A DNA stretch of 43,269 nt from JBCCCJ01 sp039029315 (lineage in GTDB: Bacteria; Bacteroidota; Bacteroidia; J057): assembly GCA_039029315.1 (NCBI GenBank), contig JBCCGK010000101.1, positions 1 through 43,269 on the forward strand, in the 5' to 3' direction. Numbering within the stretch: the first letter of the stretch is position 1; the number at the start of each line of letters is the position of its first letter. This document shows, in pieces, positions 35,799-43,269 of the stretch. Under the pieces are notes generated by a model. That model saw only the letters and a list, made by a program, of their open reading frames with translations, ran no database searches and had not been told where the DNA came from. Position numbers and translations under genes: made by a program.

Positions 35799-36941
35799 AT
35801 GAAACATATTTCTATTCTTCTTGGGTTGTGGGTACTACTTCTTCCAAAGATACAGGCACAACCTGATACCTTTGATTTGCAGTTGTTGATCGACTCCGTT
35901 TCCAACAACAATATTTATATTCGAGTTCAGATCAGAGGAGTCAATGCTTCCTTTTTGCTAGGCTCAAGTGCTTTTTTCATCGATTACAACGGGGATGTAC
36001 TGGGGCAGCCCACCATCCATCAATCGCTCAACTATAGTGGCTCAACTTCAGATTTCTTGATTCCTTCCCTTTGCTCTGGCTGTTTTTATGGAAACTTTCA
36101 ACTATCAAACACAACGGGGAGAACGGGGATTGGTGTACTGCTAGGGTTCCCGGGGGATGGGGCAACTGTGCCCACAACCTTCACAGATCTCGTTCAGCTT
36201 GCCTTCCCCATTATCAATGCGGCAGCAGATATGAGTATTAGTTGGCGAGGAACAACCTTTTCAGGAGTTTTGGTGGCCCCTACTGTTGTGAAAAAGGATG
36301 ATGAAATCGTCAATTTGGTTGAGCTTTCTGGCGGGCAAATAGAGGCAGGATTGCCAGGTCCTCCTGTAATTCCACCTCCCTTTCCAGTGGAATTTCGAGA
36401 ATTCTCAGCTACTCCTAAGCTAAATTATATTGACCTTGATTGGACCACAGGATTCGAAAACAACAATCAAGGATTCTTTGTAGAGAAGAGAGATCCTGTC
36501 AGCACCTCTTTCGAATCCATTGGCTTTGTACATTCACAAGGCAATTCTACTCAACAACAAGAATATGAATTTCCCGATTCAGATGTTGTACCAAATATTG
36601 TGTATCAATACCGACTTCGACAGGTGGATTTTGATGGTGCATTCTCTTTCTCGCCAATTGTAGAAGCTACAATTTCGGATCAACCTGGGCTTTTCCTGAG
36701 CCAGGGATTTCCTAATCCAACTCTTGATCAAGTTTCATTTAACCTGAAATCCGATCAGGCACTCCCAATTAGAATTGAAGTTTACAATACTTATGGCCAG
36801 GAATTGTACAGAGAGTCCATTGAAGTACCTATTGGAATCAGTAAGATCGATCTTCCACTTTCATCCTTTGCAGAAGGAATGTACCATGTGATTTTTGTTC
36901 TTCCCAGAGGTCGAATGAGTAGAAACGTGAGGAAATGGTGA
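35799..36941 (+). CDS. T9SS-sorted secreted protein, last gene of the RHS operon
   Basis: I place the start at ATG 35799 (380 aa), 17 bp after the previous stop; it opens a signal peptide (ending KIQAQ). Residues about 20-185 are a cohesin-like beta domain (FDLQLLIDSVSNNNIYIRVQI... to LVELSGGQIEAGL), followed by a Pro-rich linker. Residues about 195-295 are the W.T..E.NN.GFFVE...YRLRQVDFDG sandwich also found in the protein at 1877. The last 78 residues (GFPNPTLDQVSFNL...LSSFAEGMYHVIF) form a type A T9SS sorting domain. It is the only one of the four operon products with this signal, so it may be the surface anchor or the export-dependent partner of the others. Confidence 0.88.
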   Translation: MKHISILLGLWVLLLPKIQAQPDTFDLQLLIDSVSNNNIYIRVQIRGVNASFLLGSSAFFIDYNGDVLGQPTIHQSLNYSGSTSDFLIPSLCSGCFYGNFQLSNTTGRTGIGVLLGFPGDGATVPTTFTDLVQLAFPIINAAADMSISWRGTTFSGVLVAPTVVKKDDEIVNLVELSGGQIEAGLPGPPVIPPPFPVEFREFSATPKLNYIDLDWTTGFENNNQGFFVEKRDPVSTSFESIGFVHSQGNSTQQQEYEFPDSDVVPNIVYQYRLRQVDFDGAFSFSPIVEATISDQPGLFLSQGFPNPTLDQVSFNLKSDQALPIRIEVYNTYGQELYRESIEVPIGISKIDLPLSSFAEGMYHVIFVLPRGRMSRNVRKW

Positions 36942-37094
36942 GTTGTTAATAGCAGCTAAAAAGGCGACAATTCAATCAAAGGTAGCATGCCCATATGGAA
37001 TGTAGTTACAGTTATCGATGAATAAAAAAGTATCCATCTTTTACTGGGAAACTATCCATTCCTCTTACTCCAACTACCACTTGTATATCAATAG
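36942..37094. other. short spacer between the RHS operon and the transposon region
   Basis: Nothing resembling a gene was seen. A weak direct repeat (tatccat near 37031 and 37052) and runs of A are visible. A clear terminator for the operon was not found. Confidence 0.3.
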
Positions 37095-37304
37095 CTACCC
37101 CAACCCAGGCAAACGCCAACGATCCATCAACCATGGATCCACCTCACTATTCATGATCAGCAAATAAGTTCTCTCAAAATCTGCCTCAGGGACCTCCCGC
37201 AGGAAGGTACTCTTCGATTGTTGGATGATGGCAGGCTGCTGGGAGGGGATGGCCTTTGGACAAAGCTTCGTAAAATGCCGAAGAAAAGTCAATGGCTGAT
37301 TCAT
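37095..37304 (-). CDS. short ORF abutting the transposon end, unknown
   Basis: The frame encodes 69 residues (MNQPLTFLRHFTKL ... DFERTYLLIMNSEVDPWLMD). They look protein-like (EVPEADFERTYLLI) but match no family I know. Its ATG is the last codon before the left terminal repeat at 37305, on the same strand as and 30 bp after the recombinase stop. It may be a fragment of a gene cut by the transposon or a chance frame. Confidence 0.35.
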   Translation of the reverse strand: MNQPLTFLRHFTKLCPKAIPSQQPAIIQQSKSTFLREVPEADFERTYLLIMNSEVDPWLMDRWRLPGLG

Positions 37305-37345
37305 GGTCTCTGCCGCATAAAAGGATAAAATGTTTCACTTTTTTG
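37305..37345 (+). repeat. Tn3 left terminal inverted repeat
   Basis: It starts GGTCTCTGCCGCATAAAAGG and continues with an AAAATGTTTCACTTTTT core. It overlaps the 3' end of the recombinase gene, whose stop is at 37335-37337. Confidence 0.8.
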
Positions 37346-38036
37346 AGGTGTTCTGGTTGTTTGCCATCGCTAATCGGAAAGCCTTTTTCATATCAATAGC
37401 AGCAGTATGAGTATAGATTTGCGTGGTTTCGGGTTTTTCATGTCCAAGAAAGATCTGGAGATGATCTTTGGACATGCCCGCTTCAGCTAGGAGTGTCGCT
37501 CTTGTATGTCTTAGGATGTGTGGACTGACTTTGTGTTGTAGCTCTGCTTCGATCGCGATTTCTTTGGTCAGATGCTGGACCATTCTCTGGCTGTATGCCT
37601 TTTGTCTGAGGGTGAGAAAGAGTGGTCCTGATTTCCTCTGTCCTATATGGATCTGTAGTTTTCTTGCTAATTCCTGGACAATTGGTACTTCCCTTCTTTT
37701 GTCTCTCTTTCCTTTCCGAATGACAATTCTCTGTTCATCGGCATAGACATCCCTTATCTCTAATGCTACAAACTCACTAACTCTAGCTGCAGTTTGGTAG
37801 AGTGTACTCATCATCAATCCGATTTTGGGCTTGCGGCCATAAGCCTGGTCGAGAAATCTGTTGATTTCCTCTTCACTTAACCGTTTGACTGTTCCCTTCT
37901 TTTGTCTCTTTTGGGGCTTTAGTTGAGTCTGTTTTCTGGCCTGCTTGAAGACATAGGCAGTCTGCTCATAATCCATCCCATATTTTCTGAGCACTTTGAC
38001 AATTTCTTTGATGGCAGGCTTGAGATGCTCAGACAT
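37335..38036 (-). CDS. tyrosine recombinase/integrase of the Tn3-family element (TnpI-like)
   Basis: I choose ATG 38036 (233 aa); an in-frame TTG at 38066 is the alternative. The catalytic set is complete: R85 (QTAARVSEF), K110 (RKGKRDKR), H173 and R176 (SPHILRHTRATLL), H199 (LGHEKPETT) and Tyr208 (QIYTH). The N-terminal arm is only about 55 residues, shorter than the usual SAM-like core-binding domain. In Tn4430-type Tn3 elements a tyrosine recombinase resolves cointegrates; divergent orientation next to the transposase fits that role. The site should lie between the two genes. The C-terminus (NQNTSKK) reads into the terminal repeat, so the element is very compact. Confidence 0.9.
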   Translation of the reverse strand: MSEHLKPAIKEIVKVLRKYGMDYEQTAYVFKQARKQTQLKPQKRQKKGTVKRLSEEEINRFLDQAYGRKPKIGLMMSTLYQTAARVSEFVALEIRDVYADEQRIVIRKGKRDKRREVPIVQELARKLQIHIGQRKSGPLFLTLRQKAYSQRMVQHLTKEIAIEAELQHKVSPHILRHTRATLLAEAGMSKDHLQIFLGHEKPETTQIYTHTAAIDMKKAFRLAMANNQNTSKK

Positions 38037-38177
38037 TGATTGCGGATTAGTAATTTCGGTACGCAAAAACTAGCAAATGTTTAGGATTGGACCAAGTATT
38101 TGAGGACTATATGGCTGCAAAATCCTGTTCGATTGCGCTCTTTGGCCCTTCTACGAAATCACTTAACCGCTTGCTCT
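38037..38177. promoter_or_regulatory. divergent control region, probable cointegrate-resolution site
   Basis: This 141-bp gap separates recombinase and transposase starts. Two related 12-mers lie in opposite orientation: GTAATTTCGGTA (about 38050-38061) and, as complement, GTGATTTCGTAG (about 38151-38162). GATTGCG also occurs near each. By analogy to the internal resolution site of Tn4430 this is where the recombinase should act. The assignment is positional, and the core site was not defined. Confidence 0.4.
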
Positions 38178-41100
38178 ATGCCCAAATTACAGATTTGGAA
38201 TCGTAAGGAGATTGCCTCTTATGACAATCCTCCCTATTTCAATACCTATCAACGCAAACTCTTTTTTACCCTGCCTCGTTCCCTGGCCAAAAAACAACGG
38301 AGTTTTCATAGCTTAACCAATCAAATCGGATTTCATCTGATGTTTGGCTACTTCAAAGCTTGTCGGCGATTCTTTACTCCTGCTCGATTTCAGGATCAGG
38401 ATATTGAATTTGTCTGTAAGCGAATGGGAGTTTTCTCCTTTGGCATAGAGATGTCCCAGTACAGTCGAGCTACTTATCTTCGGCACAAGCGGATGATTCT
38501 CAATTATTTTGGCTGCCAATCCTTTGATGCTAATCGGCATAGATCTCGGATTCTCAAAGCCATATCCAGACAAGTGAAAGCACAGGTAAGGCCAAAATTG
38601 GTCCTTGAATATCTGCTGGATTGGCTTGAAAAAAGCCGCATCGAGTTTCCTGCCTATCACAGCCTTCAGACCCTGGTCGCAGATGCCATCATGGCTCATA
38701 AAAAAAAGCTGATTGCCAGACTCAATGAGCATCTCACCTCGGCCCACAAAGCTGCATTGGATCGCTTGCTTGAACAGGATGGTGATCCAAGTAACCAGCC
38801 TTACCTCTTAACCAAGCTCAAAAAGCTCATTCCCAGTGAAAAACAAAAACATATCAAAACCAATTTAGAAACGCTCAATCTCATCTGGGAGATCTTTGAC
38901 CAAGTTGCACCCTTGATCGAACTGATCGGCCTCCATCCGGATGCCATCCGATATTATGGAGAATTGGTCCTTCACTTCAGAATGACTCAACTGACTCAAA
39001 AACACAAAACAGATCAGTATCTCTATCTGCTGGCCTTTGTTGCTTATCAGATCTACATCTGTGAAGATTGGATGGTCGATACCTTTCTCTCAGGCTGCAA
39101 ATCGGCGATTAATCAGGCTCAGAAGGCACAAAAGGACTATATCTATGAAAAAAGAAAGATCCATCGAGCGGCCCTTCGAAGGATCGTCAACCTGACTGAA
39201 GATCGAATAGATATGCTTGAATCGATTGAACAAATCGTCTGGGCAGATGAGGAAATGCTCTCACCCGCTGGAAAGGTGGCGTATCTGCAAAGTCTACTGC
39301 CACCATTGATCAATCAGAGTGGTAAAGCACAGGTCAAAGAGTTCAAAGAGCAATTTTTGCTCAGTGATCAGCAGAGATTTTATCAGGTACTCGAACAAGG
39401 ATCAATCTCTCTACAAAAACAGGTGTCAGGGATTGTCAAAGGGCTTCATTTCAATCCGCAAACCTCTGACAAGAGTTTGTTCAAAGCCATTGAATACTTT
39501 CGGGCCAAAGAAGGTCGGCTTTCTGCCAAGGCACCAGCAGAGTTTCTTTCTGAGGAAGAAAAAGCCATGGTGTTTCCTCCTGATAGCCGATTTCGCATTT
39601 CTCTATACAAGGCATTATTGTTCAAATCCATGTGTGAACATCTCAAAGCAGGTAGTCTCAATCTGACCCACTCTTACAGATTCAAAGCCTATGATGAGTA
39701 TCTTATCCCCAAAAAACAATGGCTTGCTCAGCGTTCTGCCTTGCTTAAAGAAGCTGATTTGACTCATTTGGTCAATAGTACTGAGCATCTCAAAGAACTG
39801 GAAAAACGGCTCAACCAGGCCTATGACACAAGCAATCGAAATATCCTTATGGGAGACAATCCTCATATTCGATTGCATAAATCAGGCAAGTTTCATGTCA
39901 ATACACCTGCCTCAACAGTTAGCCAGATTTTAGAAGATCAGCCGCTTTTCCCCTCTCAAAAGATCATTCCTCTGTCTGAGATCCTCGCTACAATAGAAAA
40001 ACTCACTGGCTATCTCGGTGCATTCTCTCATCTGCAGCCCACATATCAAAAATCAAGACCTGACAAACGAGTGTTTTTTGCTGGAATCACGGCCTATGGA
40101 TGCAATCTGGGCATTCCAACTATGGCTGAGGTGGCTTTTCCATTGACTGAATCTGAGCTGGAGCAGACCACTAATTGGTATTTCTCTCTTCAGAACATAA
40201 ACAAAGCAAGTGATAGTATTGCCAACTTCATCCAGAATCTGGATCTACCCAATCTCTATCTGGAGCATCAAGACAAACTCCATACGGTCAGTGATGGCCA
40301 GCGCATTCCCCTCAATGATCCTTATGCCCTTCATGGCTCCTATTCGCCCAAATATTTTCGCAAAGGAAAAGGGATAAGTGCCTACTCCTTCCTCGATGAA
40401 CGATACATCCCCTTTTACTCAACTGTCATCGATCCTGCTGATAGAGAAGCCATTTATGTCATTGATGGACTTTTGCACAATGAAATCTTCCGCTCCTCCA
40501 GTCATGCCACCGATACACATGGACAGACAGAGGCTGTTTTTGGCCTGATGGATCTGCTTGGATTTGACCTCACCCCACGCATTGCCAAACTTTACAAACA
40601 AACATTCTATAGCTTCACCAAGCGGAAAGACTATCAGCAATTGGGCTATCCAATTCTCCCAGGTGGATATATCAATACCAAGATTATTGAGGACAACTGG
40701 GATCACATCCTCCGCCTAGTTACTTCTCTTAAACTCAAGGTCTGCACCGCTGCTCTAATCTTCAAACGACTCAATTCCTACTCTCGGCAACATCCTGTCT
40801 ATCAGGCGCTCAAAGAATATGGCAAAATCCTTAAAAGCATCTATATGCTACGATACATCGATGATCTGCCCTTGCGTCAACTTGTCAACAGACAGCTCAA
40901 CAAAATCGAACATGCCAACCGATTCTCAAAAGCTGTTGCCTTTGCCAATGGGGGAGAAATGATTTTCCCAACCAGGCAGGAGCAGCGAATTGCTCAGGCT
41001 TGTAAGCGACTGATCAAGTCAGCCATCATTTGTTGGAATTATCTTTTCCTGTCCAAGAAGGTCAAGAACGCCCAAAAAGAACAACAACAAAAAACTCTCC

Positions 41101-41237
41101 TGGATTTGATCAAAGCAAAATCACCCATGAGATGGAGGCACATTTACTTTCACGGCTTCTATGATTTTTCAGATGAAAAACTCATTGATTCATTCAATTT
41201 GAGCCATGCCCAATTTCTCAGCCTCAAAATCGCTTGA
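38178..41237 (+). CDS. tnpA: Tn3-family DDE transposase
   Basis: I choose ATG 38178 (1019 aa), where the sequence MPKLQIWNRKEIASYDNPPYFN begins like other Tn3 transposases; a TTG at 38100 would add 26 residues. The length fits the family. The DDE residues are visible: D706 in SDGQR, D779 in HATDTHGQTEAVFGL and E911 in LNKIEHANRF. Spacing is close to the Tn3 layout (73 residues between the aspartates). The segment LMDLLGFDLTPRI and the closing CWNYLFLSKK are also typical. The frame is intact over its full length, so the element may still be active or recently so. It ends 65 bp before the right terminal repeat. Confidence 0.95.
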   Translation: MPKLQIWNRKEIASYDNPPYFNTYQRKLFFTLPRSLAKKQRSFHSLTNQIGFHLMFGYFKACRRFFTPARFQDQDIEFVCKRMGVFSFGIEMSQYSRATYLRHKRMILNYFGCQSFDANRHRSRILKAISRQVKAQVRPKLVLEYLLDWLEKSRIEFPAYHSLQTLVADAIMAHKKKLIARLNEHLTSAHKAALDRLLEQDGDPSNQPYLLTKLKKLIPSEKQKHIKTNLETLNLIWEIFDQVAPLIELIGLHPDAIRYYGELVLHFRMTQLTQKHKTDQYLYLLAFVAYQIYICEDWMVDTFLSGCKSAINQAQKAQKDYIYEKRKIHRAALRRIVNLTEDRIDMLESIEQIVWADEEMLSPAGKVAYLQSLLPPLINQSGKAQVKEFKEQFLLSDQQRFYQVLEQGSISLQKQVSGIVKGLHFNPQTSDKSLFKAIEYFRAKEGRLSAKAPAEFLSEEEKAMVFPPDSRFRISLYKALLFKSMCEHLKAGSLNLTHSYRFKAYDEYLIPKKQWLAQRSALLKEADLTHLVNSTEHLKELEKRLNQAYDTSNRNILMGDNPHIRLHKSGKFHVNTPASTVSQILEDQPLFPSQKIIPLSEILATIEKLTGYLGAFSHLQPTYQKSRPDKRVFFAGITAYGCNLGIPTMAEVAFPLTESELEQTTNWYFSLQNINKASDSIANFIQNLDLPNLYLEHQDKLHTVSDGQRIPLNDPYALHGSYSPKYFRKGKGISAYSFLDERYIPFYSTVIDPADREAIYVIDGLLHNEIFRSSSHATDTHGQTEAVFGLMDLLGFDLTPRIAKLYKQTFYSFTKRKDYQQLGYPILPGGYINTKIIEDNWDHILRLVTSLKLKVCTAALIFKRLNSYSRQHPVYQALKEYGKILKSIYMLRYIDDLPLRQLVNRQLNKIEHANRFSKAVAFANGGEMIFPTRQEQRIAQACKRLIKSAIICWNYLFLSKKVKNAQKEQQQKTLLDLIKAKSPMRWRHIYFHGFYDFSDEKLIDSFNLSHAQFLSLKIA

Positions 41238-41302
41238 AAAGTGGGCAAGCCCATTTCTGCAATAAGAAATTAGCAGTCAATCTCTTAGACCTGTTTTTAG
41301 CC

Positions 41303-41343
41303 CCAAAAAGTGAAACATTTTTACCTTTTATGCAGCACAGACC
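41303..41343 (-). repeat. Tn3 right terminal inverted repeat
   Basis: Read outward-in on the minus strand it begins GGTCTGTGCTGCATAAAAGG. It matches the left end with five mismatches in 41 positions. The IS1634-like fragment starts immediately after it at 41344. Confidence 0.8.
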
Positions 41344-41782
41344 GGTAATGGACTGGTCGCTTATCCTACCCTCAAAAGCCTTAGAAGGCGAGAATTTCAT
41401 TGCAAAGAAGATGCGCAAGTGGCCCTGGACAAGGTAAGTCAAACGCAGTTCATTGAACGTAAGCTCACTGGCAAAAGAGGCAGACCCAAAAAGGGAGAAT
41501 AGGCCCTGGACTATCGCTATCGCATAGAAGCCAAGGCCTGCTCTGATACAAAAGCCCTCCGAAAGGCTCTCCAACCATTGGGTAAGTTTATCCTGGCCAC
41601 CAATGAACTGGATCAACAAGCCCTTCCCCCAGCACAGATCCTCTCCCATTACAAAGACCAGTACCAGGTTGAAAAGGGATTTCGATTCCTCAAATCACCC
41701 CTGTGCATGGCCCAGGCTGTCTTTCTCAAAAAGCCCGAAAGAATTATTGCCCTGACTATGGTCATGTGTATCGCACTGATGG
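41344..41782 (+). pseudogene. IS1634/IS4-type transposase remnant, middle part
   Basis: The frame starting at 41344 reads GNGLVAYPTLKSLRRREFHC, KEDAQVALDKV and GKRGRPKKGE. After a TAG at 41500-41502 it continues to PLGKFILATNELD, ILSHYKDQYQVEKGFRFLKS and PERIIALTMVMCIALM. The YK.QY.VE.GFR.LK block contains the family's catalytic Glu region. The 5' part is missing: the Tn3 right end sits where it should be. The 3' part resumes after the IS3 element at 43058. With at least two in-frame stops it is dead. Confidence 0.8.
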
Positions 41783-41833
41783 TATGAACTTCCCCCCATT
41801 GATCGGACCAGGTAAGGTGGAATTATAATTGAT

Positions 41834-42718
41834 TCAAAAGAACGAATTTCTCAGTCTTGAAAGAGTTAGTTTTTGCTGAGGTAATCCAAAGTATGTTTCT
41901 TTCGGAGTTGCGTAATTTAAACTTTGATGGGGTCGAATTTCATTGTATCGGAATATCCAATTTTCTATTCTCTTGTAAGCCTCTGTTCCGCTTTGATAAC
42001 AAAAAGCATAAACTTCTTCATATTTCAAAGATCGCCAAAGTCTTTCGACGAAAATGTTGTCTAGAAATCGACCTTTCCCATCATGGCTGACCTGTACGTC
42101 TTTGTCCAAAAGCTTGTCTACAAATTTGGAAGAAGTGAATTGTGCCCCTTGATCAGAATTGAAGATCTCAGGTGTGGATCGACTCAGTGCCGAATCCAAG
42201 GCATCGAGACAAAACTGGATCTCTAAGCTGTTAGAGAGTTCCCAGGCCAGAATATAACGACTATGTAGATCCATGATCACTACCAGATAAAAAAAGCCTC
42301 CCTCGACAGGAATATAGGTAATGTCAGTTGCCCAGACCTGATCAGAGCGAATAATGTCCAGTCCTTTGAGTAAATATGGAAATACCTGATGCTCAGATCC
42401 TTTCTGGCTCGTTTTAGGAGCTGGATATCTGGCTCGTATTCCCATCTTTCGCATCAAGCGAGCGATCCGCTTGATGTTGACCTGATAGCCTAAGCGAAGT
42501 AGGATCTGAGTCATCCTCGGTGAACCAAAGCTTGGATCAAGCAGATGAATCTCGTCAATCAGGCGCATCAGTTCCAGGTTCAAACTTGACTCTCCGCTAG
42601 CTTGATAATAAATCATCGAACGTGGAACTTCCAACAAGTTGCATTGCTGGCGCACACTCAATAAGTCTGATCCTGACTCTATCATCTGTTTGCGGCTGGT
42701 CGAATTATAGCTCATCAA
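41834..42718 (-). CDS. IS3-family transposase OrfB, integrase catalytic subunit
   Basis: The frame has 294 residues. The rve-type catalytic core shows D132 (VWATDITYIP), D189 (FNSDQGAQFTS) and E225 (FVERLWRSLKYEEVY), followed by RPHQSLNYATPKE, which is typical. The upstream part (SVRQQCNLLEVPRSMIYY) is the HTH_21-type segment of the fusion. The frame begins inside the end of orfA, and its own start is weak (TTG 42718 or ATG 42715). It is therefore probably made mainly as an OrfAB fusion by -1 frameshifting. All catalytic residues are present and the frame is open. Confidence 0.95.
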   Translation of the reverse strand: MMSYNSTSRKQMIESGSDLLSVRQQCNLLEVPRSMIYYQASGESSLNLELMRLIDEIHLLDPSFGSPRMTQILLRLGYQVNIKRIARLMRKMGIRARYPAPKTSQKGSEHQVFPYLLKGLDIIRSDQVWATDITYIPVEGGFFYLVVIMDLHSRYILAWELSNSLEIQFCLDALDSALSRSTPEIFNSDQGAQFTSSKFVDKLLDKDVQVSHDGKGRFLDNIFVERLWRSLKYEEVYAFCYQSGTEAYKRIENWIFRYNEIRPHQSLNYATPKETYFGLPQQKLTLSRLRNSFF

Positions 42719-42992
42719 CCTTTTTTTTTAGCCAGTCTCGCTCCATTTTCAGCCGACCAATTTCTTCATATAAACGCCCAATTTTTGCTGCTAAATCTTC
42801 CGATTCTTTATCCTTTTTCCGAGAAAATAAGCCCGGAAGTTCTCCTTGTATTACCTTCTTCCAACTCACGATTTGGTTGGGATGGAGCTCATATTTTTTC
42901 GCAAGCTCCTGAAGTGTTTCACGTTCTCGTAAGGCTTCTAAGCCTACTTTTGCCTTAAATTCCTTACTAAAACTTCTTCGTTTTCGTTTCAT
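42705..42992 (-). CDS. IS3-family transposase OrfA, DNA-binding subunit
   Basis: I choose ATG 42992 (95 aa); a GTG at 43022 would add ten residues. The HTH of transposase_8 type is clear: KRRSFSKEFKAKVGLEAL, then ETLQELAKKYELHPNQIVSWKK. A Lys/Glu-rich leucine-zipper-like helix follows at the end (LAAKIGRLYEEIGRLKMERD). It binds the terminal repeats. Its last codons run through the A9 tract, and it ends 14 nt inside orfB. Confidence 0.93.
   Translation of the reverse strand: MKRKRRSFSKEFKAKVGLEALRERETLQELAKKYELHPNQIVSWKKVIQGELPGLFSRKKDKESEDLAAKIGRLYEEIGRLKMERDWLKKKVDEL
42721..42729 (-). promoter_or_regulatory. A9 programmed -1 frameshift site of the IS3 element
   Basis: Nine T residues on the plus strand (nine A in the mRNA) lie in the orfA/orfB overlap. 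OrfA reads CTA AAA AAA AAG GTT; a -1 slip gives AGG TTG ATG AGC in the orfB frame. This matches the IS3-family mechanism for making OrfAB. Confidence 0.75.
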
Positions 42993-43057
42993 TTTTTTCC
43001 AGATTTTGGGTGAATTTATCACCTTATTACCTGGTCCGAAAATCGGGGGGAACTATA

Positions 43058-43269
43058 ATGGCCGAAAGAAAACTCAGAGTAGCCCTCAAAGAGCACAATC
43101 AAACCATTCCTGATCAGAAAAACAGACCCTGAGGTGATTTAAAGTTTTTTCACTGGGGAATTTTGTGTTTGATCATCCAAGCTGTGAAAGCGAGAAAATG
43201 CCAGGACCACCAACTGCTGAGAGAGGTATCTTGTCTGACCAACAGAGTTCTGAAGCTGTCAACCCAGGC
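43058..43269 (+). pseudogene. IS1634/IS4-type transposase remnant, C-terminal part
   Basis: In the same frame as the fragment left of the IS3 element, translation continues MAERKLRVALKEHNQTIPDQ. A TGA follows at 43130-43132, and beyond it the frame reads FHWGILCLIIQAVKARK to the window edge. The AERKLR and late RP...F.L segments are typical of the end of IS1634 transposases. It is decayed and interrupted. Confidence 0.75.

Larger units (their letters stand above)
37305..41343. mobile_element. Tn3-family transposon with tyrosine recombinase
   Basis: A 4039-bp unit is bounded by a 41-bp imperfect inverted repeat (36 of 41 bases match, both ends starting GGTCT outward). It contains a divergent tyrosine recombinase gene and a Tn3-type transposase gene with no passenger genes. 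The end resembles the classic Tn3 repeat in its GGTCT..., CGC, GGA..AAAA and CAC positions. The flanks do not show an obvious 5-bp target duplication (TTCAT left, GGTAA right), which suggests a later rearrangement. Confidence 0.8.
41783..43057 (-). mobile_element. intact IS3-family insertion sequence (1275 bp)
   Basis: Both ends carry related inverted repeats of about 37 bp (41783-41819 and 43020-43057), sharing TTCCCCCC, CGGACCAGGTAA and AAGGTG/GGTG blocks. Inside are overlapping orfA and orfB with an A9 slippage site. ATGG flanks both sides (41779-41782 and 43058-43061), consistent with a 4-bp target duplication; a 2-bp TA duplication is an alternative reading. Removing the element restores the frame of the interrupted IS1634-type gene. 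Confidence 0.88.

Noticed and set aside
41224..41649. 141-codon minus-strand frame after the Tn3 transposase
   Set aside because: It crosses the Tn3 right terminal repeat and is antisense to the IS1634 remnant, which has the recognisable motifs.

Overview
The window looks like a stretch of a Bacteroidota chromosome, probably from a Saprospirales-type marine or sludge lineage; the taxon is inferred from protein style only. Several long surface or secreted proteins have Sec signal peptides, three carry type IX secretion (T9SS) C-terminal sorting domains, and start codons lie in A-rich contexts without clear Shine-Dalgarno sites. No rRNA, tRNA or CRISPR array was seen.

Layout. (1) 1-4.6 kb: a truncated two-component-type beta-propeller protein (minus strand) and a T9SS protein built of about 13 WDG-type repeats (plus strand). 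(2) 4.6-6.75 kb: a minus-strand three-gene run. In transcription order it encodes an ICMT-like membrane methyltransferase, a GNAT/N-acyl-amino-acid-synthase-like acyltransferase and an unknown membrane protein. A perfect 10-bp inverted repeat sits directly in front of the first start codon. (3) 6.9-17.2 kb: an ECF-type sigma factor and a membrane anti-sigma-like protein with a TPR-like outer domain (plus strand). They converge, with a 9-bp overlap, on a minus-strand operon of a small T9SS protein, a 1747-aa subtilisin-like protease with propeller, PKD, dockerin and cohesin-like modules, and a TPR-CHAT caspase-like protease with a signal peptide and a C-terminal membrane anchor. This is the best candidate for an undescribed system: proteolytic signalling across the envelope that ends on a sigma factor. 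(4) 17.6-19.2 kb: a small envelope protein and a LuxR-type HTH regulator. (5) 19.5-36.9 kb: a plus-strand operon of four exported proteins. They are a 3195-aa LamG/DUF1349-like/CARDB protein, a 1643-aa RHS/YD-repeat protein with an unrecognised 193-aa cysteine-containing tip, a 583-aa protein whose C-terminal domain matches the end of the subtilase, and a T9SS protein. (6) 37.3-43.3 kb: a mobile-element pile-up. A Tn3-family transposon (tyrosine recombinase plus DDE transposase, 41-bp imperfect terminal repeats) abuts a decayed IS1634-type transposase gene, which is itself split by an intact IS3-family element with a 4-bp target duplication.

How it fits together. Most of the window is devoted to making, exporting and probably sensing large cell-surface proteins. 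The sigma/anti-sigma pair and the LuxR-type regulator are the obvious local control genes. The CHAT and S8 proteases could act as processing or signalling proteases. The right end is a transposon hot spot. All functional links beyond family recognition are inference from gene order and domain content.
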